This document shows, piece after piece, positions 21,636-30,597 of a stretch of 64,000 bases of DNA. Source of the DNA: CAZXFH01 sp964640055 (GTDB lineage Bacteria > Fidelibacterota > UBA2242 > JAFGTP01); the NCBI GenBank assembly GCA_964640055.1, contig CAZXFH010000016.1:1-64000 (forward strand), read 5' to 3'. The notes below the pieces were generated by a model. The model did no database searches and had not been told where the DNA came from. It worked only from the letters and a program-made list of their open reading frames with translations. The position numbers and the translations under genes were made by a program. Positions within the stretch are counted from its first letter, which is position 1; each line of letters starts with the position of its first letter.

Positions 21636-21902
21636 TTATTCGGTCCCAAATTTGTTATTAATAAGTTCAACCAACTCTCGTACCGCTTGATCTTCGTCAG
21701 GACCTTCGGCTTCTATCTCAATTTCCGCACCCGGTTCAACAGCTAGAACCAAAAGACCTAAAATACTTTTAGCATTGGCCCGATCTCCTTTATAAACCAG
21801 AGAAATCTTGGCATCAAAATCAGAGGCTTTCTCTACCAAAACAGTGGCCGGCCGGGTGTGAATACCATATTTATTTTGGATAGTCACTTTTTTTTTTACC
21901 AA
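21636..21902 (-). CDS. ptsH: Phosphocarrier protein HPr
   Basis: 88 residues from a TTG start, with GGAAG 8 nt upstream. With this start the active His is exactly residue 15 (GIHTRPA) and the regulatory Ser is exactly residue 46 (NAKSILGL), which supports the choice. His15 receives phosphate from EI. Ser46 is the target of HPr kinase in Gram-positives and in several Gram-negative phyla. The start is followed within 5 nt by a run of ten A residues in the sense strand, a slippage-prone site. It sits 2 bp after the polyprenyl synthase stop. Confidence 0.96.
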   Translation of the reverse strand: MVKKKVTIQNKYGIHTRPATVLVEKASDFDAKISLVYKGDRANAKSILGLLVLAVEPGAEIEIEAEGPDEDQAVRELVELINNKFGTE

Positions 21903-21904
21903 AA

Positions 21905-22888
21905 TTAAGACTTCCTGCTTGATATTAAGGTAACAAAGTTTTCCAGGTCTTGCTGCAAATTATCCGGACAAATGCTGAGACGTTGCAAAGCATTCTGTAA
22001 CAGGGCAGCAATCTTTTTTTCACATCGGTCAATGCTGCCGTTTTCCTTTAATGCCTGGCGGACAACCGTTCTATTATATGTATTTTTAGAAATAAATGAC
22101 ATGAATTTTTTCGTCCCGGCCGGCGTCAGATCTGCAGTAGCTACTACTAAGGGATAGGTCTTTTTACCGGAAGCCAGATCACTGCCGAGGCTTTTACCCA
22201 TCTTTTTTTCATCTGCGGTGATTTCAAGCAGATCATCCTGAATTTGAAATGCCTGACCGAGTTCGATACCGAATTGATACAATGCAGATATGATTCTGGG
22301 GCTGGCTTGGGCGATAATAGCGCCCAATTGACAACTTAAGCCGATTAATTTACCGGTTTTTTTAGTTACCATCTGCAGATATTGATCAGTAGTGATCTGT
22401 GGGGTCTTTTCAAAGGAGATGTCCATGGCCTGACCTTCGCAAATTTCAAGCATAGCCATACTGAAATGCGTCCCCATTCGGGCAATAATATCGGCGTTAC
22501 GGGTCTGCATTAAAGTATAAAAAGCCAGTGACATTAGTCCGTCCCCGGACAAAATGGCTGTATTCTGATCCCATTTAACGTGGACCGTGGGTGCCCCGCG
22601 ACGGCGGGTGTCTTGATCCATGATATCGTCGTGCACCAGGGTAAAGGTGTGTAGTAGTTCCACGGCCAGGGCCGCATCAATTAAGTCCGCACGGTTTCCC
22701 TGCAAGTTTTCACCTATCAGCCATAGCAGCGCGGGCCGGATACGCTTACCCTTGGCTTGTAGAACATATTTAATGGGCGCATATAATTCCCCCGGACCAG
22801 CGGGCAGATCCAGCTGCGATAGCTGCCGGTTAATCGCCTGCTGATAGCGCCGGATCTTTTTCTCAATGGCAGATTTTGTTGTAAACAT
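21905..22888 (-). CDS. Polyprenyl diphosphate synthase
   Basis: 327 residues from the ATG; a TTG lies directly before it. The first Asp-rich motif is in LVHDDIMDQDTRRRG and the second in FQIQDDLLEITAD. A KGKRIRP segment and a GKLIGLSC segment are also typical of long-chain isoprenyl synthases. It condenses isopentenyl diphosphate onto allylic primers. Chain length (geranylgeranyl, octaprenyl or other) cannot be told from sequence alone. It is upstream of and nearly abutting the HPr gene. Confidence 0.92.
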   Translation of the reverse strand: MFTTKSAIEKKIRRYQQAINRQLSQLDLPAGPGELYAPIKYVLQAKGKRIRPALLWLIGENLQGNRADLIDAALAVELLHTFTLVHDDIMDQDTRRRGAPTVHVKWDQNTAILSGDGLMSLAFYTLMQTRNADIIARMGTHFSMAMLEICEGQAMDISFEKTPQITTDQYLQMVTKKTGKLIGLSCQLGAIIAQASPRIISALYQFGIELGQAFQIQDDLLEITADEKKMGKSLGSDLASGKKTYPLVVATADLTPAGTKKFMSFISKNTYNRTVVRQALKENGSIDRCEKKIAALLQNALQRLSICPDNLQQDLENFVTLISSRKS

Positions 22889-22906
22889 CAATATCCAGAA
22901 TTAGTT

Positions 22907-24259
22907 CTAAATAGAAATATCACCGAAAGAACGCAGCTTATTCAAGACATAATCCTTGATCTCATTTAAACGCGCTTTGGTTTTGGCTTCGAACCTTGTC
23001 ACGATAACCGGCTGTGTATTGGAGGCACGTACCAGACCCCAACCATCTCCAAATTTAATGCGCACACCATCGACATCAATACAATCATGATGGACTTTAA
23101 AATATTGGGCGGATTTCTCAGCGATTTCGAATTTGGTTTTATCATCGGCACATTCCAGACGCATTTCAGGGGTGGAAAAATAGTGGGGGAGGTGTTGCAT
23201 GAGTTTGGCAACTGATTCTGTTTGCCGGGAGACCATTTGCGCAAAGCGAGCGGCTGCGTAGATAGCGTCATCGAATCCATAATAATCGTCAGCGAAGCAT
23301 ATATGTCCGCTCATTTCACCGGCAAAGGGAGCCTCTAATTCACGCATTTTCTCTTTGATCAGCGAATGACCGGTTTTCCACATTATAGGAGTACCGCCCA
23401 TTTTGTGGATCATATCTTCCAATGCCTGGGAACACTTAACGTCAAATACAACGGTTTCACTATTCTTGATAATTTCATCCAGAAACAGAATCATGATATA
23501 ATCGGCCCAGATGATTTTACCGGTGTCGTCGATAATACCAATCCGGTCTCCGTCGCCGTCAAAGGCCACCCCGAAATCGTAATCACCGGTTTTAACTGCT
23601 TCAATTAAAGCGACAATGTTTTCTTCCACCGTAGGATCAGGATGGTGATTGGGAAAGGTTCCATCGATGTCGCAATACAGTTTTTTCGTTTGACACCCAA
23701 TCCCTTCAAAGATTTGCGGAGCAGCCAATCCGGCCGCTGCATTTCCGCAATCCATTACTGTTTTGACGGGTCGTTCTAATTTGATTTTAGAGATTACCTC
23801 TTCGATATAGTCGGTCATGATATCGCGTTGTTCGTTATATCCGGTGCCCTGCTGAAAGTCTTCTTTTTCGATCAGCTTGCGGATTTTTTGTATATCATCC
23901 CCGTAGACCGATTTCTTATCGAAATTCAGCTTGAAGCCATTCATTTCAGGCGGGTTGTGACTGCCGGTTATTTGTGCAGCGCCATCTACCGGCAGTTTAT
24001 ACATGCTGAAATAATTAACCGGCGTTGGGACGATCCCTAAATCGAGAATATCAACACCTGTGGATAAAAGACCTTCGGCGAATTTAGCTTTCAAATGGGG
24101 GGTGCTCAGCCGAACATCCCCGCTCAGGGCGATCCGCTGTCCGCCTTTTCGTCTGATAAAGGAACCATATCCTTTTCCCAATTTAATGACAACATCGTCA
24201 CTAAAGTCTTCTTTGACAACGCCCCGGATGTCATATTTTCTGAAAATATAAGCATTCAT
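22907..24259 (-). CDS. Phosphomannomutase / phosphoglucomutase
   Basis: 450 residues of the alpha-D-phosphohexomutase family. It shows the phospho-Ser loop TGSHNPPEMNGFK (about residues 98-110), metal-binding DGDGDR (about 233-238), the sugar loop GEMSGH (about 314-319), and the phosphate loop VRASNTQPVIVTRFEA. It interconverts hexose 1- and 6-phosphates for nucleotide-sugar synthesis. Resemblance to AlgC-type dual PMM/PGM enzymes is strongest, but specificity is not certain. A GAGGAGA ribosome binding site precedes the ATG. It is 11 bp downstream of anmK. Confidence 0.94.
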   Translation of the reverse strand: MNAYIFRKYDIRGVVKEDFSDDVVIKLGKGYGSFIRRKGGQRIALSGDVRLSTPHLKAKFAEGLLSTGVDILDLGIVPTPVNYFSMYKLPVDGAAQITGSHNPPEMNGFKLNFDKKSVYGDDIQKIRKLIEKEDFQQGTGYNEQRDIMTDYIEEVISKIKLERPVKTVMDCGNAAAGLAAPQIFEGIGCQTKKLYCDIDGTFPNHHPDPTVEENIVALIEAVKTGDYDFGVAFDGDGDRIGIIDDTGKIIWADYIMILFLDEIIKNSETVVFDVKCSQALEDMIHKMGGTPIMWKTGHSLIKEKMRELEAPFAGEMSGHICFADDYYGFDDAIYAAARFAQMVSRQTESVAKLMQHLPHYFSTPEMRLECADDKTKFEIAEKSAQYFKVHHDCIDVDGVRIKFGDGWGLVRASNTQPVIVTRFEAKTKARLNEIKDYVLNKLRSFGDISI

Positions 24260-24270
24260 ATAAATCTCCT

Positions 24271-25428
24271 CTAAAAGGTTATTTTACCCAGAACAACTGA
24301 ATGACGGGCACCTGTGGCATTGGGGACATTCGCGGGAACTCCCCAAATACTATGAGCCGCCAACAGAGCAAATGCAAAGGCCTCTTTGGCATCAGCATTG
24401 ATGCCATATTGTTCTGGCGGGTTAAATTTAGCGTTTTTAAATAAATTTTTCAGGTGTTGCATCAGGACCGGATTGTTGGCGCCTCCGCCGCTGACGATGA
24501 TCTCATCTAATGTATATTGGGCGGCAAAGAAATTATTATATTGCAGATAAACAGCTTCAGCGGTGAAATAGGTAAAGGTGGCGATCAAATCCAGCAGCCC
24601 CCCAGGGGATTGCACCCCATACTTTTTTATTATTTCGTTGACAAAGCCGGCCCCGAAGACCTCTTTTCCGGTTGATTTGGGCAGCGGGGCCTTCAAGTAA
24701 GGATGATGCCGTAAGTCATGTAGAATTTCCTTGTTGATTTCGCCTTTCTTCGCATAATGTCCATCCCGATCGAATTGGTTTTTATCCTTGGAGATAATTT
24801 GAGCCGTCGCATCAATCAAGGCATTTCCCGGACCGGTATCCAGGGCAAAAATATCCGCAACCGAGGAGGCATGTGCTGGTACAATCGTGAAATTGGCAAT
24901 GCCGCCAATGTTCAATAGTAAGAAAGTTTTGCTTTTATTTTTAAACAGGATATAATCGATATAGGGGACCAATGGCGCTCCGGACCCGCCCGCGGCAATA
25001 TCCCGAACCCGAAAGTCTGAGACGACCGGTAGGTTGAAGTCCTCGGCTAATTGGGCTGCCTCCCCGATTTGGAGGGTAGAATCTTTGTCTACATGCCAGA
25101 TAGTCTGTCCATGGGATCCGATCAGATCCAGATGGTTTGGATTGAGGCTTTCCTTTTGCAGAAATTGGGTGATTAACCGGCTCCACTCGCGAGCTACGGC
25201 AAAGTTAGCCCGGCAAATAATATCTGTATGACTGTTAACCAGATGCTTAAGATATTGGGTGAATTGAGCGGTATAGGGCAGGGACCGGTATTTAATTATT
25301 TCACCCTCTATTTGATTTTGGCGCTGCACAATTTGTGCCAGACAGATATCCAGGCCGTCCATAGAGGTGCCGGACATTAAACCAATCACCTGTAACCTGT
25401 TTTTCCGGGTGAGTTTTTGCAGATTCAT
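24271..25428 (-). CDS. anmK: Anhydro-N-acetylmuramic acid kinase
   Basis: 385 residues. The N-terminal ATP-binding motif GLMSGTSMDGLD (about 17-28), GSHGQTIWH (about 104-112), and the ALDTGPGNALID segment identify AnmK. It converts 1,6-anhydro-MurNAc to MurNAc-6-phosphate with ATP and water, in the cytoplasm. The start overlaps the murQ stop by 4 nt (ATGA), so the two recycling enzymes are coupled. Confidence 0.97.
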   Translation of the reverse strand: MNLQKLTRKNRLQVIGLMSGTSMDGLDICLAQIVQRQNQIEGEIIKYRSLPYTAQFTQYLKHLVNSHTDIICRANFAVAREWSRLITQFLQKESLNPNHLDLIGSHGQTIWHVDKDSTLQIGEAAQLAEDFNLPVVSDFRVRDIAAGGSGAPLVPYIDYILFKNKSKTFLLLNIGGIANFTIVPAHASSVADIFALDTGPGNALIDATAQIISKDKNQFDRDGHYAKKGEINKEILHDLRHHPYLKAPLPKSTGKEVFGAGFVNEIIKKYGVQSPGGLLDLIATFTYFTAEAVYLQYNNFFAAQYTLDEIIVSGGGANNPVLMQHLKNLFKNAKFNPPEQYGINADAKEAFAFALLAAHSIWGVPANVPNATGARHSVVLGKITF

Positions 25429-26345
25429 TTATCTTTATTTTTACCTTCAAAAGCAAAGCGGATAAAGCCATCGTGGGCTTCAATCAATTCTCGGGCCTTT
25501 TCAAAAGGCACGTTTAATTTTGCCATCACAATGCCCTCCTTAACACGTCGATTGGCCTTCATCAAGTACTCGTAACCCTGATCCCGACTTAGTCCAGTCA
25601 GATCAGCGATAATCCGTGATCCCCGGTCGATTAATTTCTGGTTAATAGCCATATGATCGACCATATAATTTCCAAATACTTTGCCCCATTTAATCATAGC
25701 GCTTGTTGTGATCATATTCAGAACCAGTTTAGTAGCTGTTCCGGCTTTCATACGGGTGGAACCGGTTATTAATTCCGGGCCGGTCAGAACTTCAATGATG
25801 ATATCGGCTTTGACATTTAACCCTTCTTTGGGAGTGCAGGTGAGAAAGATGGTTTTACAACCAATCGAGCTGGCATATTTCAGGCCCCCATGCACATAGG
25901 GGGTAGTACCACCGGTGGCAATCCCCATTAAAACATCGTTGCTTTTCAGGCCATGTTCTTTTAGATCCTCAGCGCCTTTCTCAGGATAATCTTCTGCACC
26001 TTCGACTGCTTCTCTCAGCGCTTTATAACCACCGGCAATCAGTCCCTGGACCAGGTCCGGAGAGACTGAAAAGGTAGGTGGACATTCACTGGCATCCAGG
26101 ACACCTAATCGGCCACTGGTACCGGCACCAATGTAACGTAAGCGGCCTCCGTTCCGAAAAGTCTCATGCACAATATCAGCTGCCTGGGTAATTTTCGGAA
26201 TCGCTTGACGGACGGCACCGGGTACAGTCGCATCCTCTTCATTCATCAGACGAATGATTTCTTCAGTAGACATGGTATCGATTTTAGCACTTTTAGGGTG
26301 CATTTTTTCAGTTAATATATTACTGCGGTCTTGTGGTGTTTCCAT
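25425..26345 (-). CDS. murQ: N-acetylmuramic acid 6-phosphate etherase
   Basis: 306 residues. A SIS domain carries YIGAGTSGRLGVLDASECPPTF, the MurQ signature, and the GGTTPYVHGGL and GSTRMKAGTATKLVLN motifs. It cleaves the lactyl ether of MurNAc-6-P to give GlcNAc-6-P and lactate. With anmK it recycles peptidoglycan, which implies a Gram-negative-type turnover route through anhydro-muropeptides. It is the first gene of the minus-strand run reaching to ptsI. Confidence 0.97.
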   Translation of the reverse strand: METPQDRSNILTEKMHPKSAKIDTMSTEEIIRLMNEEDATVPGAVRQAIPKITQAADIVHETFRNGGRLRYIGAGTSGRLGVLDASECPPTFSVSPDLVQGLIAGGYKALREAVEGAEDYPEKGAEDLKEHGLKSNDVLMGIATGGTTPYVHGGLKYASSIGCKTIFLTCTPKEGLNVKADIIIEVLTGPELITGSTRMKAGTATKLVLNMITTSAMIKWGKVFGNYMVDHMAINQKLIDRGSRIIADLTGLSRDQGYEYLMKANRRVKEGIVMAKLNVPFEKARELIEAHDGFIRFAFEGKNKDK

Positions 26346-26666
26346 TTCTGTTTCTCCAATTATTAAAGATTCTAGTGGTCTTTTTACCTCAATAAAGATA
26401 AGTAAATCTACATTTTTATAAAAGTAAGTTCTTGATTTTCAAATTCAGTTTGGTATAAAAATTGTAATTAAATTGTTGCCTAACTTTATTGAAAGAGAAT
26501 TAGTCGGATAATAGTATGACATAAAAGCAATTTTCTGAAGAATATTCGATTGGATCTAAGTAAAATAAAAGTATTTGACCTGAAATATTATGTGCCGAGA
26601 TTTGGGAAATAATCAGGCAGAGTTGTATTCAGTATACGGCGTTCAGTGACAACCTGTATAGCAGGA
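26346..26666. other. AT-rich intergenic region without a recognised gene
   Basis: It holds the promoter region of murQ (right-to-left) and the 3' side of the zinc-ribbon gene. I see no strong hairpin, tRNA or credible ORF. Confidence 0.5.
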
Positions 26667-26879
26667 TTAGTTTGTAAAAAAGTCAAAAATGTTTCCCAAC
26701 ATGCTGGTATCGGCCTTATAGATTTCCGTGTAACGACATTTAGTACAGGTGACTGCGGTAAATTTTTTATTTTGTACGTCAAAAATTTTAGCGAAAGCAC
26801 CACCTGTGGTTCGGATTTCATCCACTTCATATTCAGTATGGTTACATTTAGGGCATTGGTAAGCTATTTTTGGTTGCAT
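26667..26879 (-). CDS. Small zinc-ribbon nucleic-acid-binding protein
   Basis: 70 residues with two Cys pairs, CPKCNHTEYE near the N-terminus and CTKCRYTE near residue 50, which can bind one zinc. The pattern (ribbon, AKIFDVQNKKF middle, hydrophobic IFDFFTN tail) matches the small Zn-ribbon family annotated as predicted nucleic-acid-binding (COG3478-like). No target is known. GGTG precedes the ATG. It stands alone, 70 bp upstream of a DUF5020 gene. Confidence 0.82.
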   Translation of the reverse strand: MQPKIAYQCPKCNHTEYEVDEIRTTGGAFAKIFDVQNKKFTAVTCTKCRYTEIYKADTSMLGNIFDFFTN

Positions 26880-26949
26880 GGTATCACCTCGATTGTTTGA
26901 TAGCTGCGCAGGCCTTTAATTTATAATTATTTCCGAACTTAAAAATATC

Positions 26950-27603
26950 TTAAAAGCTCCATTTCAATCCCAAAGTGGGCATAAATGCCCATTGCCCCCC
27001 GGAGATAAAATTACGGCTGACCTCAACTTCGCTGCCCAATGAGAGTTGTGGAGTCAGGTTATACCATAATTGGGGCTCGGTCATGATAACGATATTTTTA
27101 GCGGATTGCTCTCCGGAAGTCCAGATATCCAGAAAGCCACAGAGGGATATTTTATTTTTTAATAGCGTTTCAGACCATACCATGGTCAGTTGTATATCCG
27201 GGGCTGTTGAGAGACGATCATGGCGGTAGAGCAGGTCGGTATTAAGTAAAATTGCCCCAAGCTGGATCGGATAACTGACCCCCCCTAACCAGACAGCATC
27301 TATAGTTCCTGAGAAAGTGACGCCGTCATTGTATTGCAGCGTGACAGACACAGATCCCATTTTTTTGGGTATGGTGACATAACGGGCAATCTCAAAATAG
27401 GAGAGAGACATACTGTTTGTCCCGGGGTGGTCATAGTCCATATCTACAAAAAAGAACGTTGCACCATATGGGTCAGGTTTATACATTTCAATGGTGCTGG
27501 TTAAATAACGCCGGTTTTTTCCAAAGTCATAATGCAATTGAAGATTTTGCCCGTAACCAAAGACGAGTGTAATTATCAAAATGATAAGTCGCTTGTATTT
27601 CAT
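26950..27603 (-). CDS. DUF5020-family outer-membrane protein
   Basis: 217 residues with a signal peptide (1-18, ending VFGYGQ). The start of the mature protein (NLQLHYDFGKNRRYLTSTIE) and ATFFFVDMDY are hallmarks of DUF5020, a small barrel family known mostly from Bacteroidota. Alternating beta strands and terminal aromatic LKWSF indicate an outer-membrane barrel. Resemblance to Tsx nucleoside channels is structural speculation. AAGGT lies 7 nt before the ATG. The substrate is unknown. Confidence 0.82.
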   Translation of the reverse strand: MKYKRLIILIITLVFGYGQNLQLHYDFGKNRRYLTSTIEMYKPDPYGATFFFVDMDYDHPGTNSMSLSYFEIARYVTIPKKMGSVSVTLQYNDGVTFSGTIDAVWLGGVSYPIQLGAILLNTDLLYRHDRLSTAPDIQLTMVWSETLLKNKISLCGFLDIWTSGEQSAKNIVIMTEPQLWYNLTPQLSLGSEVEVSRNFISGGQWAFMPTLGLKWSF

Positions 27604-27782
27604 AGGAATGACCTTGTCATGTGTTATATGTCAAATACAAATAAGATTAATTGCTTTACTTTATATATGCAAACAATTAAAATTGAGCAAAATGCAGAAT
27701 ATCAAGAATAAATTTAAATGATTAAGGCCAGTTTTGATTCTACGAAGATAGGTAAAAATATTTTAAAAGCGGAGGAAAGGAC

Positions 27783-29039
27783 ATGAATCAACGTAAGGAA
27801 ATGGTTGAACGTTTTTTTCGATATGCGAAAATCGACACCCAATCCCAGGAAGAAGTGGAAGATCGGTTTCCGAGTACTGAAAAACAAAAAAAGCTTCTGA
27901 ATTTATTGGTTGAGGAGTTGAAAGAATTGGAACTTCCGGAAGTCCAGATGGATGCAAACGGTTATGTCACCGCGACCTTTCCATCCAATTTGTCAGCAAC
28001 AGACAAGGGCAAGGTGCCGGTGATTGGTTTGATCGCCCATGTGGACACTTCGCCTGAGGTGAGCGGGAAGAACGTGAAACCCGTTATGCACGAAGATTAT
28101 CATGGGGAAGATCTCCAGCTACCGGGAGATAAAACCCAGAAGATAACAGTAGCCGATAATCCGGAGCTCAAAGAGCATATTGGTAATGATATAATCACGG
28201 CCGATGGAACCACTCTTTTAGGAGCGGATGATAAAGCTGGTATTGCCGAGATCATGACTGCGCTGCAATATTTAAAAGAGCATCCGGAAATCAAACATGG
28301 TAAGCTACGCGTCGCTTTTACCCCGGATGAAGAGGTCGGCAATGGCACAAAATATTTTGATGTGGAAAAATTCGGAGCCGATTATGCCTATACTGTCGAT
28401 GGTGAAACTGCCGGTGAAATAGAGAATGAAACCTTTAATGCAGCCTTGGCAACCTATACCGCCAAAGGGGTTAATGTACATCCGGGCTATGCCAAAGACA
28501 AACTGGTGAATGCCATTCGAATCATGTCCGATGTTATTGTTCTTTTGGGTCAGGAACCCGCTCCGGAAACCACAGAGAAACGGGAAGGATATTTACATCC
28601 CTATGTTTGTGAAGGTAATGTGGAAAGCGCAACTCTGAAAGTCTTGATCCGGGATTTTACCAAAGAGGGTATGGCTCAGAAAAAGGAGCGGCTACAAGAG
28701 ATCCAGAATGAGATCAACCAAAAATTAACCAAAGCCCAACTGGACCTTAATATTAAAGATCAATACCAGAACATGAAGGTCAAATTAGATGAGAAACCTG
28801 AGGTTGTCGAGTATGCTTTAGAAGCAGTCAAACGGACCGGGTCAGAACCACAATTGCAATCGATTCGGGGGGGTACTGACGGGGCTCGTTTATGTTTTAT
28901 GGGGCTATTGACCCCTAATATATTTACCGGCGGCCATAATTTTCATGGTAAGCAGGAGTGGATCGCCATTCAGGATATGGAAAAAACAGTTGAAACCCTT
29001 GTTAATTTAGTTGAAATCTGGGCCGAGAAAAGTCACTAG
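27783..29039 (+). CDS. pepT: Peptidase T (tripeptide aminopeptidase)
   Basis: 418 residues, M20 family. Metal and catalytic motifs in order: AHVDTSPEVSG (about 82), GADDKAGIAEI (about 143), TPDEEVGNG (about 181), YTVDGE, and RGGTDGARL (about 362). It removes N-terminal residues from tripeptides in the cytoplasm using two zinc ions. A very good GGAGGAAAGG ribosome binding site precedes the ATG. It is followed by a phosphodiester glycosidase 11 bp on. Confidence 0.97.
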   Translation: MNQRKEMVERFFRYAKIDTQSQEEVEDRFPSTEKQKKLLNLLVEELKELELPEVQMDANGYVTATFPSNLSATDKGKVPVIGLIAHVDTSPEVSGKNVKPVMHEDYHGEDLQLPGDKTQKITVADNPELKEHIGNDIITADGTTLLGADDKAGIAEIMTALQYLKEHPEIKHGKLRVAFTPDEEVGNGTKYFDVEKFGADYAYTVDGETAGEIENETFNAALATYTAKGVNVHPGYAKDKLVNAIRIMSDVIVLLGQEPAPETTEKREGYLHPYVCEGNVESATLKVLIRDFTKEGMAQKKERLQEIQNEINQKLTKAQLDLNIKDQYQNMKVKLDEKPEVVEYALEAVKRTGSEPQLQSIRGGTDGARLCFMGLLTPNIFTGGHNFHGKQEWIAIQDMEKTVETLVNLVEIWAEKSH

Positions 29040-29050
29040 GAATACACATC

Positions 29051-30493
29051 ATGTCCGGTAAGCGGCGAACTGGGTTGTGCCAATCATTATACGGGATCAT
29101 CTTTTTCCTTTTACTATACACACCGGTGCAGACCGAATTGTTGGAAAACCGACCAGTCGGTCCGGATACCCGGTATTATCATGATTATCAGGAAGCAGGG
29201 CCATGGCATATTCATGTTCTCGAAATAGACCTTACGAATCCTCTGGTTAGCCTTGAATCTGTTAAAGCTCAAAATCAGTTATATGGTACCGAACAAACTT
29301 CCGCCATGGCCGAAAGCAGAAACTATGCCAAGCATTATGTGGTTGCGGCTGTCAACGGGGATTTTTATCAGACCGGGGGAATTCCGGTTGGCGCCCAGGT
29401 TATTGATGGGGTATTGATTAAGAATCCCTATCCCCGCCCGGTATTTGGTATGACAGCTCACAAGCAACCCTTTATTGATATTGTTTCTTTTCGGGGAGAA
29501 CTGGAAGCTGCTGATAATACATCCTGGCCCTTGGACGGTGTCAATAAGCATCGGGATTCACAGGAATTGGTGCTGTATAATCGGTATTATGGTCAGACGA
29601 CTAACAGTAATTTTTGGGGCACAGAACTAATTCTGAAATATCTCACCGATCCCTGTGTAAATGACACATTTCTGGTTAAGGTAATGACCAAAGATAGTGT
29701 TGTCAGCGAAGGACATGGTAATAATAAAATACCCCCTGAGGGGGCCGTAATATCAGGGCATAGTGCAGCCCGTAATTTTTTGAATAAGTATGTATTCCTA
29801 GGGGATACTTTAAAATTGATTTTACGGTTACCCCCCCGGAAAGGCCGTATTAAGACACTGATCGGTGGAGTGCCGCGGCTTATCAGAGCTGGGAAAGCCA
29901 CTATTGAGTATCAAAATGAAGTGATTAGCAGAGCATTTTGTACCGACCGGCATCCGCGCACCGCTCTGGGTTATGATCAAGCGGGGGAAAAATTATTTTT
30001 CATGGTGGTAGATGGTCGCCAGGAGGGATACAGCGTGGGCATGTCCTTGTACGAGTTATCGGAATATATGCTAGAATGGAATATTTATCATGCTATCAAT
30101 CTTGATGGTGGCGGCTCTTCAACAATGATAATCCGTAACCAAGTTGTCAACCGGCCTTCCGATGAGGAGGGCGAACGGGCGGTTGGCAATGCCCTTATGT
30201 TGATTAATCGGTCATCCAGGGGGCAGTTGGCGCATTTATTTCTCAAGCCCGATCAAGCGCTGCTTAAACCCGGTGAAGTTCTGGATTATTCCTATTGGGC
30301 AACCGATCAATATTTTAATCCCATAAGAATAGAAGAGTCTTTATTAAAATGGAAATACGACCCTGGGCTGGGAGCGATTGAGCAAAACGGTCATTTCAAG
30401 GCTGAATCAACACAGGCGGAAGGATATATTCGTATCCATTATCAACATCTCACAGACTCTGCCTGGGTCAAAATTAAGCCCATCATACGTTAG
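29051..30493 (+). CDS. Exported phosphodiester glycosidase (NAGPA-like)
   Basis: 480 residues with an N-terminal hydrophobic segment (about 12-27) that looks like a signal peptide. The catalytic domain (about 55-390) carries VNGDFYQTGGIPVGAQ, RHPRTALGYD, FMVVDGRQ, and NLDGGGSSTMI, the pattern of the phosphodiester glycosidase family (PF09992), related to the uncovering enzyme NAGPA and the YoeB-like DUF2233 group. The last 90 residues form a beta domain of Ig type. The substrate is probably an envelope glycan phosphodiester; unknown. It shares an operon with pepT. Confidence 0.88.
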   Translation: MSGKRRTGLCQSLYGIIFFLLLYTPVQTELLENRPVGPDTRYYHDYQEAGPWHIHVLEIDLTNPLVSLESVKAQNQLYGTEQTSAMAESRNYAKHYVVAAVNGDFYQTGGIPVGAQVIDGVLIKNPYPRPVFGMTAHKQPFIDIVSFRGELEAADNTSWPLDGVNKHRDSQELVLYNRYYGQTTNSNFWGTELILKYLTDPCVNDTFLVKVMTKDSVVSEGHGNNKIPPEGAVISGHSAARNFLNKYVFLGDTLKLILRLPPRKGRIKTLIGGVPRLIRAGKATIEYQNEVISRAFCTDRHPRTALGYDQAGEKLFFMVVDGRQEGYSVGMSLYELSEYMLEWNIYHAINLDGGGSSTMIIRNQVVNRPSDEEGERAVGNALMLINRSSRGQLAHLFLKPDQALLKPGEVLDYSYWATDQYFNPIRIEESLLKWKYDPGLGAIEQNGHFKAESTQAEGYIRIHYQHLTDSAWVKIKPIIR

Positions 30494-30597
30494 CAAATTT
30501 AGCACAGTAAAACAATTTTTCAGCGCACCGTGGTTTAATGGGTCATAAAATATCTATTATTGGGACCCTATAATGGTGGCGATAATAATATTTGTAA

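Noticed and set aside
26588..26830. Short frame overlapping the zinc-ribbon gene
   Set aside because: It is a shadow of the zinc-ribbon coding sequence on the same strand, with no start signal.
29051..30493. Two-gene pepT-glycosidase unit as a toxin or immunity pair
   Set aside because: Both are recognisable enzymes of normal size, with no toxin features.
30494..30597. GGGTC...GACCC as a terminator between convergent genes
   Set aside because: Only 5 bp with an 18-nt loop and no T tract.
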